A stretch of DNA of 64,000 nt, from contig JAQUPZ010000002.1 of NCBI GenBank assembly GCA_028716365.1, positions 186,001-250,000 of the forward strand. Direction: 5' to 3'. The position numbers were made by a program, and so were the translations under genes. Under the pieces are notes generated by a model. The model was not told the DNA's origin, ran no database searches, and was given only the letters and a program-made list of their open reading frames with translations. Shown here in pieces: positions 37,125-45,282 of this stretch. The stretch comes from Kiritimatiellia bacterium (GTDB lineage: Bacteria; Verrucomicrobiota; Kiritimatiellia; UBA8416; YA12-FULL-48-11). Numbering within the stretch: the first letter of the stretch is position 1; the number at the start of each line of letters is the position of its first letter.

Positions 37125-37919
37125 TCATTCAGAATCTATAAACTCTTGACGCCTGACTCCCAAACCTCGTGTTTCCCGGTACTCTTTTGGAGTCACACCG
37201 GTATGTTTCCTGAATTGCCTGCAAAAATGGCTGTGATCATAAAAACCTGCATCAAGCGCAATATCGGTAAGAGTTCTGTTCGTGCTTTTAAGCGCCCGAC
37301 ACGCTGCATCAACCCGCACCTTGGAAAGATATTTAACAGGAGAGACATGAAACATTTGCCTGAATCTTCTCTCAAACTGACTTACCGACAGGCAGGCCAT
37401 CACAGCCAGTTCTTCAAGCGCGATTTTACGATGGTAATTTTTCGATATGAAATCTACAACTCTAACCATCTTGTCACATGATATCGCAGGTGAATCATTA
37501 CAAGCGACCTCTTCCATGATGCCTGCGATCCCGATGACAGTGCCTTTCCTGGAATAAACCGGCATTTTCGTACTTCTAAACCATGAAACAGTTCCAAGTT
37601 TGAGATTAGGCACCATCCAGAGTTGATTTGGAACCGTTCGTTTAATGTCAGCCACCATCCGGTCTTCACGAATGTATTCACTGGCAAGTCCATATTCAAA
37701 AAAGTCCAGATCGGATTTGGAAATAGCGTCGCTTAGATTGTTCAGCCCAAGCAAATCCAGGAACTGGTTGTTTGCCATCACAAACTGACTATCCCTGTTC
37801 TTGGCAAAAAAATAAACATCCGGAAGATGTTCGAGGAGGCTGGTAAACTGCCAGGGGTTATACACCCGGCTCATGAAATCATGCTGGAATCTTTCAGTAT
37901 CCATTTGATAACCCAACAT
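37125..37919 (-). CDS. PAS-AraC transcriptional regulator
   Basis: 264 residues. An N-terminal PAS domain (residues about 22-130: LLEHLPDVYFFAKNRDSQFVMANN excerpt, FLDLLGLNNLSDAISKSD, KGTVIGIAGIMEEV) is joined to an AraC/XylS DNA-binding domain with two helix-turn-helix units (IALEELAVMACLSVSQFERRFR and LTDIALDAGFYDHSHFCRQFRKHTGVTPKEYR, excerpted). The PAS domain replaces the usual cupin sensor. Likely target is the UroD-like gene or the sugar genes downstream on the same strand; this is inferred from position only. ATG at 37919 or 37904. Confidence 0.9.
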   Translation of the reverse strand: MLGYQMDTERFQHDFMSRVYNPWQFTSLLEHLPDVYFFAKNRDSQFVMANNQFLDLLGLNNLSDAISKSDLDFFEYGLASEYIREDRMVADIKRTVPNQLWMVPNLKLGTVSWFRSTKMPVYSRKGTVIGIAGIMEEVACNDSPAISCDKMVRVVDFISKNYHRKIALEELAVMACLSVSQFERRFRQMFHVSPVKYLSKVRVDAACRALKSTNRTLTDIALDAGFYDHSHFCRQFRKHTGVTPKEYRETRGLGVRRQEFIDSE

Positions 37920-38263
37920 ACATCGAGGAACTTCAGGTTATGATTCCTATCTGATATTGCCAGCACTTTTACAGAACAGAAGCTACCAGTCAACCAAGAA
38001 CCGGACCTGATGGGAAGTGACTGGTGATGTCCGAAGAAGAGAGCACTGGAGTATTCTTGCCAAACTTACTTATTAATGCGATACTATGTAGATAATCTTC
38101 AAAATGGTCGGAGTGGTGCATGAGTTTATTAGCCACAGGTTCTTGGCGAGGAACGAGGGTGGCAGGCAGTTTCCGGGAAAATAACACCCTTTTTCTTCCA
38201 TATGTGTTATTTCTCTATTTTTTTCAAAAGGTCTCTGTTCCAATTGATCAGATGGGATATTTG

Positions 38264-41200
38264 ATGCATAGAAGAAAGTTTAATTCAGTTTCTGTTGGAG
38301 GATATCTGATTCGGTGGATGAAACTGGCGGGAATTCGCGCCTGCCTGATACTGCTGATTCTCGTGCAGACCGTAAGTCTCGCCAAATCCGACGGTACCAA
38401 CTATATCTGGAATTGGGCAAACAATACCAATTGGAGCGATCCGGATAATTGGGACGCCACCAATGCACCGAATGGTTCCTACCCAGGCTTCAATTCGGTC
38501 AGTGATAACGTCCTTCTTGGTGGCCAGTCTCGATCAAATTTATTCCCGGCTCCGGCAAACCTTGATGTCCACATTACGATCAATAACTTAACGATCCAGC
38601 CCGATGGCGGATTGAATCTTTCGCCTTCCTCGTCACTTACAGTCAGTAATGTCGATCTTCAGGGCGATATCGATATTACTGGCAGTGGCATTATAACCAA
38701 CCTAGGACTTTTTCGAAAAACCGGCGGAATCGGCAGTTCCATCATACATTCCGGTTTTCGTAATTATGGAGGGACAATAGAGGTAGACAACGGGCGGTTA
38801 TGGCTGGCGATTACTAACACCAGCTATGGCATTATTTCTACCGGGACGTTTGTAGTGGCGGAAGGTGCGGTTTTGGATTTTTCCGGCTCGGCACTTCTTC
38901 TGTATTGGTACGGTGAAATAAGCGGGAGTGGTGCAGGACAGGTACAGTTGAGGGAGGGTATAGGACCTTGTTCCGGTCAAGGTGCGACATGGAACTTTCC
39001 GTCTGGAATGTTTTGGTGGACAGGCGGAGAAATGACGGGTGTTGCGACCAATATCAACACTGTTACGATATGGGCAACCAACAGTCCGACTTATGATTAT
39101 GGCGAGTTGTACAATGCGGGAGTGATCCGACAGACCAACAGTGGGGCGTTCAGATCTGCAGCAGACGGGATATTAATTAATCGGCCGTCTGGTGTGTATG
39201 AATTTCTTGGGGATGGAGGTGAGCTGGCGGTGAAGTTTGAGAATTATGGATTACTACGCAAGAGCAGTGGGACGGGTACGTCCATTATATCGGGAGCATT
39301 TACCAATTATGGCGGGACGATAGAGGTGGACAGCGGGCGGTTGTGGTTGTCGAATTCCACCGGTAACGGTATTTGCACCGGGACCTTTGTGGTGGCGGAA
39401 GGTGCTGTTCTGGATATATCCAATGAACCTTTTACATTTTGGAGAGGTGAGATAAGTGGCAGTGGTGCGGGACAGGTGCAGATGAGGGAGGACTATGGTC
39501 CCCAGTCTTTGGGTGCTACGTGGAATTTTCCGGCTGGGATGTTCTGGTGGACTGGCGGGGCTATGAGAGGTGATGCGACCAATATCAATACGGTTACGAT
39601 CTGGGCTACGAACAATCCGGCGATTAGTTGGGGGACGTTATATAACGCTGGATTGATACGGCAGACGAACAGCGGGACGCTGAGTTCTGATAATGGTGGT
39701 TGTTTGGTCAACCTGTCGCCCGGGGTGTACGAGTTTATTGATGATGGAGGGGTGCTTGCAGCGTCATGCTTGAATTACGGTTTAATACGGAAGAGCAGCG
39801 GGACGGGTACGTCCATGATATCGGGAGCATTTACCAATTATGGCGGGACGATAGAGGTGGACAGCGGGCGGTTGTGGTTGTCGAATTCCACCGGTAACAG
39901 TATTTGCACCGGGACCTTTGTGGTGGCGGAAGGTGCTGTTCTGGATATATCCAATGAACCTTTTACATTTTGGAGAGGTGAGATAAGTGGCAGTGGTGCG
40001 GGACAGGTACAGATGAGGGAGGACTATGGTCCCATGTCTTCGGGTGCTACGTGGAATTTTCCGGCTGGGATGTTCTGGTGGACTGGCGGGGCTATGAGAG
40101 GTGATGCGACCAATATCAATACGGTTACGATCTGGGCTACGAACAATCCGGCGATTAGTTGGGGGACGTTATATAACGCTGGATTGATACGGCAGACGAA
40201 CAGCGGGACGCTGAGTTCTGATAATGGTTGTTTGGTCAACCTGTCGACCGGGGTGTATGAGTTTGTTGGTGATGGAGGTGTTCTTGCAGCGTCATGCTTG
40301 AATTACGGTTTAATACGCAAGAGCAGCGGGACGGGTACGTCCATGATATCGGGAGCATTTACCAATTATGGCGGGACGATAGAGGTAGACAGTGAGAAGT
40401 TGATACTAAGCAGTAGTGACTATTTACAGGGAAATGGAGCGTTGGCCATCAGGGTGAGTGGGCCAAATGCCGGCCAGTTCGGTCAATTCAATGTAAGTAA
40501 CAACGTTTCTCTTAGCGGTCCGCTGAACGTCAGTCTGACAAATAGGTGTGTGTTTGCAATAAACAGTCAATTCCAGATACTATCCTGCGGCAGTCTCAGC
40601 GGAACATTCAGCAGTACCAATGTTCCGAATGGTTTTTCCGTTAATTACACCAGTATCGGTGTATGCCTCGTTGTAACTGGTAGTGTGGCGACAATTTCCA
40701 CAAATGAGGGGCCGTCTATGGGCGGCAACACAATCACGCTTACAAACATCACGCTAGGCAGCGGTTCTGACATTACGAATGTCGCTGTAGGCGGTGTGTC
40801 GGCGCAGATAACAGGACAGGGTACGAATTGGGTGACGATTATAGTTCCGGCGATCGGATCGGCGGGTGTGAAAGATATTATCATCCGATCTGCATCGGTT
40901 GGCGATACGACATTTTTTGGGGCATATACGGTGAACCCAGCAGGACAGATAGGTGCTGGAATGCAGTGGCAGGAAGTGGCAGGTTTGCCTGTCGAGCGAT
41001 GGGGTCATACAGCTGCTGTGCTGGAAGGGAAGTTGTATGCTATTGGTGGGTGGAGCGGTACTATTACCTCAACAACCAATGTGTATCAATACAATGGAAC
41101 GAATTGGTTAGAAGTGGCGGGCTTACCGGCCCCTCGGTCATGGATGGCTGCAAGTGTGTTGAATGGTAATCTATATGCCGTTGGTGGGTTTGGGGAAGAT

Positions 41201-42874
41201 AATGGACCGCGAACCAACGTTTATCGATATGATGGAACGAACTGGCAGGAAGTGGCAGGTTTGCCGGCCGCGCGTTCTCATTTGACGGCGGGGGTACTGA
41301 ATGGAGCGCTGTATGCTGTTGGTGGGTATAATGGTGTTACATATACGACCAATGTTTATCGATACGATGGAACGAACTGGCAGGAAGTGGCGGGATTACC
41401 TGCTATGCGGAGTCGTCAAGCTGCAGGTGTGTTGAATGGTGCGCTGTATGCCGTTGGTGGGATTTATCATAGCGATACTTACACGACCAACGTTTATCGA
41501 TACGATGGAACGAACTGGCAGGAAGTGGCAGGTTTGCCGGTCGCGCGGTCTTGGATGGCGGCGGGTGTGCTGAACGACATGCTATACACCATTGGTGGAG
41601 ATGAATTCTACGCTGTCGCGCAAACCAACGTGTACTGCTACGATGGAACGAATTGGTTAGAAGTGGCAGGTTTACCGGCCGCACGTTTTGGTTTGGCGGC
41701 AGGTGTCTTGAATGGTGTGCTGTATGCTATCGGTGGGTGTGATATTTATCCACGTACCAATGTATATCGGTATCCGCTTATTACTGGAATTGATCCCGGC
41801 GTTAGCCCGTCCAGCGGTAGTTATATCGGTGGCTATCCTGTCGTCATTACGGGTACGAATCTAGGTGATGGCGCAGACATAACGAATGTTACGCTTTGCG
41901 GCGTGTCGGCGACGATCCAAAGTCAGAGTGCCACGCAAATTGTGGTGACAGCAGGGGCAAGTCCTCCGTGTACTGGTGATGTGCAGGTATATTCCACAAG
42001 TTATGGCGTGACCGTGAAGTCGAATGCCTTTAGCTATATCTATTACCCGGTTCTGACTGTGGTGTCTTCGTATGGTGTTCCAAATCCTGGTGTTGGTGTA
42101 CATACCAATGACGTTAATGCAATCCTTACCAACAGCGTAAGCAATATTATCAACGACGGTACGACGCAATACGTGTGTTATGGATGGATTATGATAGGTA
42201 ATGTGCCTGACTCGGGTGTAACGAACAGTTTTGTTATGACGCACACTAATAACGCAACGTTGACATGGCTCTGGAACACAAACTACTGGATCAATCTCCA
42301 GTCCAAACCTTCGGGACACGTTATTACCCCACCCAACGGCTGGTATCCTAAAGATACGCTCCTGTCCTGTCAGGCATTCACAACCAACTATTGTATATTC
42401 GACTGCTGGACTAATGATATAGTATCAACGAATAATCCGCTGAATTTAACCGTTACAGGTCCTGCCCAACTCGATGCATTGTATATCGAAGAAATGACCA
42501 CCAACTCACCCACTCCAAAATGGTGGCTGGATCAATATGGCTGGGCCACAAATTTTGAATCTGCCGTAATGTCTGATACCGACAACGACGGACTTCAGGC
42601 ATGGCAGGAATATCTGGCTGATACCGACCCCACAAGTTCAACCTCAACACTTGCAATTACTGATATTGTCTTTGAAGAAAGCGGAATAAGAATTCTATGG
42701 TCTGGCGGACAGAACTCGTCGCAGTTCCTGGAAAAAAGCGATTATCTAAATTCCACAGGCATAACGTGGACCAATTTATTCACGAATTTACCACCGACTA
42801 CTGTTTCAACCAATTATATTGATATTCCAGGAACCAATCAGACACGCTTCTACCGAATCCGTGCCGTGCGTTAG
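38264..42874 (+). CDS. Giant secreted surface protein: solenoid repeats, TIG, Kelch, TIG, C-terminal sorting-like region
   Basis: About 1,536 residues from ATG 38264; the frame is open from 38120, and 38120, 38252 and 38318 are alternative starts. A signal peptide (LAGIRACLILLILVQTVSLA) precedes a leader domain (YIWNWANNTNWSDPDNW). Four autotransporter-like beta repeats of about 177 residues cover 38.7-40.4 kb. A TIG/IPT domain (GPSMGGNTITLTNITLGSGSD), six Kelch blades (NWQEVAGLP...LYAVGG...TNVYRYDGT, 40.96-41.77 kb) and a second TIG (SGSYIGGYPVVITGTNLGDG) follow. The end has DTDNDGLQAWQEYLADTDP, a calcium-binding-like motif, and FYRIRAVR. No catalytic motif; adhesion or polysaccharide binding is inferred. 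The coding strand is unusually rich in G and looks unlike its neighbours. Confidence 0.85.
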   Translation: MHRRKFNSVSVGGYLIRWMKLAGIRACLILLILVQTVSLAKSDGTNYIWNWANNTNWSDPDNWDATNAPNGSYPGFNSVSDNVLLGGQSRSNLFPAPANLDVHITINNLTIQPDGGLNLSPSSSLTVSNVDLQGDIDITGSGIITNLGLFRKTGGIGSSIIHSGFRNYGGTIEVDNGRLWLAITNTSYGIISTGTFVVAEGAVLDFSGSALLLYWYGEISGSGAGQVQLREGIGPCSGQGATWNFPSGMFWWTGGEMTGVATNINTVTIWATNSPTYDYGELYNAGVIRQTNSGAFRSAADGILINRPSGVYEFLGDGGELAVKFENYGLLRKSSGTGTSIISGAFTNYGGTIEVDSGRLWLSNSTGNGICTGTFVVAEGAVLDISNEPFTFWRGEISGSGAGQVQMREDYGPQSLGATWNFPAGMFWWTGGAMRGDATNINTVTIWATNNPAISWGTLYNAGLIRQTNSGTLSSDNGGCLVNLSPGVYEFIDDGGVLAASCLNYGLIRKSSGTGTSMISGAFTNYGGTIEVDSGRLWLSNSTGNSICTGTFVVAEGAVLDISNEPFTFWRGEISGSGAGQVQMREDYGPMSSGATWNFPAGMFWWTGGAMRGDATNINTVTIWATNNPAISWGTLYNAGLIRQTNSGTLSSDNGCLVNLSTGVYEFVGDGGVLAASCLNYGLIRKSSGTGTSMISGAFTNYGGTIEVDSEKLILSSSDYLQGNGALAIRVSGPNAGQFGQFNVSNNVSLSGPLNVSLTNRCVFAINSQFQILSCGSLSGTFSSTNVPNGFSVNYTSIGVCLVVTGSVATISTNEGPSMGGNTITLTNITLGSGSDITNVAVGGVSAQITGQGTNWVTIIVPAIGSAGVKDIIIRSASVGDTTFFGAYTVNPAGQIGAGMQWQEVAGLPVERWGHTAAVLEGKLYAIGGWSGTITSTTNVYQYNGTNWLEVAGLPAPRSWMAASVLNGNLYAVGGFGEDNGPRTNVYRYDGTNWQEVAGLPAARSHLTAGVLNGALYAVGGYNGVTYTTNVYRYDGTNWQEVAGLPAMRSRQAAGVLNGALYAVGGIYHSDTYTTNVYRYDGTNWQEVAGLPVARSWMAAGVLNDMLYTIGGDEFYAVAQTNVYCYDGTNWLEVAGLPAARFGLAAGVLNGVLYAIGGCDIYPRTNVYRYPLITGIDPGVSPSSGSYIGGYPVVITGTNLGDGADITNVTLCGVSATIQSQSATQIVVTAGASPPCTGDVQVYSTSYGVTVKSNAFSYIYYPVLTVVSSYGVPNPGVGVHTNDVNAILTNSVSNIINDGTTQYVCYGWIMIGNVPDSGVTNSFVMTHTNNATLTWLWNTNYWINLQSKPSGHVITPPNGWYPKDTLLSCQAFTTNYCIFDCWTNDIVSTNNPLNLTVTGPAQLDALYIEEMTTNSPTPKWWLDQYGWATNFESAVMSDTDNDGLQAWQEYLADTDPTSSTSTLAITDIVFEESGIRILWSGGQNSSQFLEKSDYLNSTGITWTNLFTNLPPTTVSTNYIDIPGTNQTRFYRIRAVR
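39291..40349 (+). repeat. Two near-identical tandem units (531 and 528 bp) inside the giant gene
   Basis: The unit starting CGGGAGCATTTACCAATTA at 39291 recurs at 39822 and, for a short stretch, at 40350. Units one and two match almost base for base through the FWRGEISGSGAGQVQMRED, FWWTGGAMRGDATNINTVTIW and LYNAGLIRQTNSGTLSSDNG segments. They differ by one codon (NGGCLV versus NGCLV), MSSG/QSLG changes and a few other bases. The earlier copy at about 38.7-39.25 kb is diverged. Such identity implies recent duplication or conversion, and the copy number may vary. Confidence 0.9.
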
Positions 42875-42938
42875 TTATTTCATTCATCCGATTTTGCCAG
42901 ATTCCATAAAAAAGCCTGACAACCATCACTTCGAGAAT

Positions 42939-43140
42939 TTGCCCGTCAACTGACGGGCAATGGCAACCGTTTCGCGGCTTGGGTCGGGTGAGATTGTCTC
43001 ACCCCCGTATGAGAACACGTCAGTTCGCTCCGTCCGCAAGGCGTCAAATGCGGCGCTGGATAAATATCCGCGCCGTGTTTGAGAACAAAGCGGACGGGGC
43101 GGAATCACGTGTGATTCAGACGGCCAAAGCCGCGGAACCG
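42939..43140. repeat. About 200-bp multi-hairpin palindromic element between convergent genes
   Basis: An imperfect palindrome centred near 43063. The core is CGGCGC-t-GGATA-aa-TATCC-GCGCCG (43051-43075), flanked by TCAAA/TTTGA, then GCTCCGTCCGC (43027-43037) with GCGGACGGGGC (43090-43100). Side hairpins are GGGTGAGA/TCTCACCC (42986-43004) on the left arm and GAATCAC/GTGATTC (43102-43117) on the right. The outer arms CGCGGCTTGGG and CCAAAGCCGCG (about 42973 and 43124) also pair roughly. A separate TTGCCCGTCA/TGACGGGCAA hairpin lies at 42939-42960. No open frame of interest and no T-run. It resembles a mobile palindromic unit or folded RNA. Confidence 0.7.
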
Positions 43141-43204
43141 ATGCTTAAACCCCAATACCATCAATTTTGTCTTATACCCTAAACCGTTAAACTTCATCAC
43201 GAAA

Positions 43205-44008
43205 TCAGGCCTTTGGAGGTTCGTAGCCAAGGCGCTGGGATATGCGATCAGCATGGGACCTGACAATATTGCCAATCCTTGAATAAGATGCTTCATCAAT
43301 CCTGTCCTCAGGGCCGGTTGTCCATATGGCGGCAACAGGATAACCATGCTGGTTAAATACCGGCGCCCCCACACAGACGATGCCATGAAGTTCCTCGCCA
43401 CGATCCAGCGCAAAACCGGATTCGCGTACTCGCTTCAATTCTTCCCTCAATCCCTTCCGGGTAGTTATTGTCCGTTCATTAAACCGGACCAGGTTCAAAC
43501 GGCTGATCAACGTTTCTCTCTCCCCTTCAGGCAGAAATGCCAGTAACGCCTTACCCGGAGCGGCTACATGCAGTTTAAAACGCATCCCGGGATCAATAGT
43601 GAACTTGAATGGGTGTGAACCGAGCACCTGTTCCATAACAACACCCTCATTCTCAACAAGCGTTCCAATAAACACGGATTCTTTCACAACATCACGGCAT
43701 TCACGCATGATGTCCAGCGCCAACGGGATAATTGGTTTTTCTGAAAGTACCCTGTGCCCTATGGCCAGAAACTTGCGGCTGACTTTGAATCGCTTTGCCT
43801 GTTCATCACGTTCAAGATATCCTTTTTCGAGTAATGTCATTGCAATCCGGAATATGCTGTTTTTGGGAAAACCCAGGCCCATCGTCAATTCCGTCAACCC
43901 CAGCCCATCCGGATAATCCAGCAGGTATTCTATTATAACAAGGGCACGTTCAAGGTTCGGCACCATGTATTTCGAACCGGCCTTTGAAGTATTGCCTGAA
44001 GTAGTCAC
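43205..44008 (-). CDS. IclR-family transcriptional regulator
   Basis: 267 residues. The N-terminal winged helix-turn-helix (NLERALVIIEYLLDYPDGLGLTELTMGLGFPKNSIFRIAMTLLEKGYL, excerpted blocks) is followed by the GAF-like IclR effector domain (LHVAAPGKALLAFLPEGER, RESGFALDRGEELHGIVCVGAPVFNQHG). The start is a GTG at 44008 with AGAGGTGAGGC before it. It is divergent from the sugar operon at 44238-50060, with two large palindromes between them, so it very likely controls that operon. Effector unknown, presumably the sugar or an intermediate. Confidence 0.92.
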   Translation of the reverse strand: MTTSGNTSKAGSKYMVPNLERALVIIEYLLDYPDGLGLTELTMGLGFPKNSIFRIAMTLLEKGYLERDEQAKRFKVSRKFLAIGHRVLSEKPIIPLALDIMRECRDVVKESVFIGTLVENEGVVMEQVLGSHPFKFTIDPGMRFKLHVAAPGKALLAFLPEGERETLISRLNLVRFNERTITTRKGLREELKRVRESGFALDRGEELHGIVCVGAPVFNQHGYPVAAIWTTGPEDRIDEASYSRIGNIVRSHADRISQRLGYEPPKA

Positions 44009-44024
44009 TGCCTCACCTCTGTAA

Positions 44025-44061
44025 TGGTCTATATATCAAACATGGTTTCATATTTATACCA
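44025..44061. promoter_or_regulatory. 37-bp imperfect palindrome, probable IclR operator
   Basis: TGGTCTATATATCAAAC, a 3-base spacer, then GTTTCATATTTATACCA. The half-sites are 17 bases and agree at 14 positions when one is inverted. It begins 17 bases upstream of the IclR start codon, fitting autoregulation or divergent control. Size and AT-rich form fit IclR-type operators, which vary greatly, so binding is inferred. Confidence 0.55.
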
Positions 44062-44153
44062 CTATTGAACCGAATCAAGCTCTAAATCTGTCAACTATTT
44101 CCTGAAATATGGCACAATTATCTTGAACAACCACTGCCTATCTTATACATAGA

Positions 44154-44189
44154 ATCAGGATTGATATATAGAACGCAATCAATCCTGAT
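44154..44189. promoter_or_regulatory. Perfect 12-bp inverted repeat upstream of the sugar operon
   Basis: ATCAGGATTGAT (44154-44165) and ATCAATCCTGAT (44178-44189), perfectly inverted with a 12-base AT-rich spacer. It is 48 bases before the first ATG of the operon and downstream of a possible TTGAAC (44123) promoter element, so a bound repressor would block transcription. It differs from the palindrome at 44025, so either a second regulator or a different protein binds here. Confidence 0.6.
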
Positions 44190-44237
44190 CAGTCAACTTA
44201 TCTTCTGTTACACAGAAAAACAGGGAGGTAACATAAT

Positions 44238-44918
44238 ATGTCAGAATCAAATAACATCACGCGACGTTCGGTATTACAATCAATAGCAGCAGGCGCAGGT
44301 GCTTTAATGGCCAGCTCCTGCCTAAGTACAGGGAGACCATGCATGAAGAGATTGGTAAAAAGCGACTTCTACGACAACGGTAAGTTCAACAAGCAAAAGG
44401 CTCTTAATGCGTACTACGACATGATGCGGCATTTCAATTATCCCGTCTATCCCATCCTGAAAACAGATCAGTTCTGGACCAGCGATTTTGCTCAGAATGA
44501 TTTCCTGAATGTCGGCATGGCTGGAATATTCTGGATTAATAATACCGATGCGGGGTATTTCGGTCACGAAATATATCTTCTTCCCGGACAGATGATTGTG
44601 GAGCATGGTCACAATAATTGCACAGAAGGCAAGGCGAAGATGGAATCCTGGCAGGTCCGGCATGGCATGATCTATACCTTCGGAGAAGGCGAACCGACCA
44701 AAGATCTCCCCATAAAACTCCCGGAAAGCCAGCTCAAGGCAAATGGTATCACCGTGAAAAACTGCAAGATACTGAAAGAGGGCGAAATCGGCACACTCAA
44801 CCGTTCAACGGCAAAACATTTCATGATCGGCGGTCCCGAGGGCGCGATTGTCACGGAATACGGTTCACCGCATTATGGCCCTGCCCTCGAATTCACAAAC
44901 AAGACAGTTGTGTTCTAA
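44238..44918 (+). CDS. D-lyxose-isomerase-like cupin with Tat/lipoprotein-type signal
   Basis: 226 residues. ITRRSVLQSIAAGAGALMASSC is a twin-arginine leader ending in a possible lipobox cysteine (excerpt). The cupin core YLLPGQMIVEHGHNN with MESWQVRHGMIYTFGEGE supplies the histidine/glutamate metal site. KHFMIGGPEGAIVTEYGS matches the late HWFxAGxEGAVVSEF region of D-lyxose ketol-isomerases. GGGAGGTAACATAAT precedes the ATG. It would interconvert an aldose and a ketose. An exported isomerase ahead of cytoplasmic kinases is unusual. First gene of the six-gene operon. Confidence 0.65.
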   Translation: MSESNNITRRSVLQSIAAGAGALMASSCLSTGRPCMKRLVKSDFYDNGKFNKQKALNAYYDMMRHFNYPVYPILKTDQFWTSDFAQNDFLNVGMAGIFWINNTDAGYFGHEIYLLPGQMIVEHGHNNCTEGKAKMESWQVRHGMIYTFGEGEPTKDLPIKLPESQLKANGITVKNCKILKEGEIGTLNRSTAKHFMIGGPEGAIVTEYGSPHYGPALEFTNKTVVF

Positions 44919-44940
44919 TACAGCCATAAAGGAGAGTATA

Positions 44941-45255
44941 ATGAGAGAACTGCATCACTTCGGTATACCAACGAACAAGAAGCAGAAAAAAGAAAACTAC
45001 ATGGCGGGCGCAAAGCTCTATGTAACAAATGTGGCCGACAGCCCGAACAAGATTGAATTCCTGCGTTTTGAGCCGGGGAGTCCTCTCCCTGAACTTCTCC
45101 AGAAGACGGCGCATATTGCCTACAAGGTTGAGGACTTGAAAAAAGCCATGGCAGGAAAACAGGTGCTCATGGAACCCTTCTCTCCTGCGCCTGGTTTGAC
45201 CGTTGGATTCATCGTTGAAGAAGGCGTACCAATAGAACTGATGCAGGAAGGCTGA
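44941..45255 (+). CDS. Small VOC/glyoxalase-like protein
   Basis: 104 residues starting at ATG 44941, which has an AAAGGAGAGTATA site; earlier in-frame codons overlap the upstream gene. The N-terminal MRELHHFGIPTNKKQ with a His, AKLYVTNVADSPNKIEFLRF, KTAHIAYKVEDLKKAMAGKQVL and VGFIVEEGVPIELMQ follow the beta-alpha-beta-beta-beta VOC pattern, with His and Glu metal candidates. The family includes glyoxalases, epimerases and isomerases. A tautomerase or epimerase step in the pathway is possible. Reaction unknown. Confidence 0.65.
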   Translation: MRELHHFGIPTNKKQKKENYMAGAKLYVTNVADSPNKIEFLRFEPGSPLPELLQKTAHIAYKVEDLKKAMAGKQVLMEPFSPAPGLTVGFIVEEGVPIELMQEG

Positions 45256-45282
45256 GTTTTAAACACATTAGGAGAAATTCCC

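Noticed and set aside
39291..40349. Regularly repeated DNA considered as a CRISPR-like or satellite array
   Set aside because: Units are 177-176 codons, keep the reading frame and code for matching protein repeats; no spacers.
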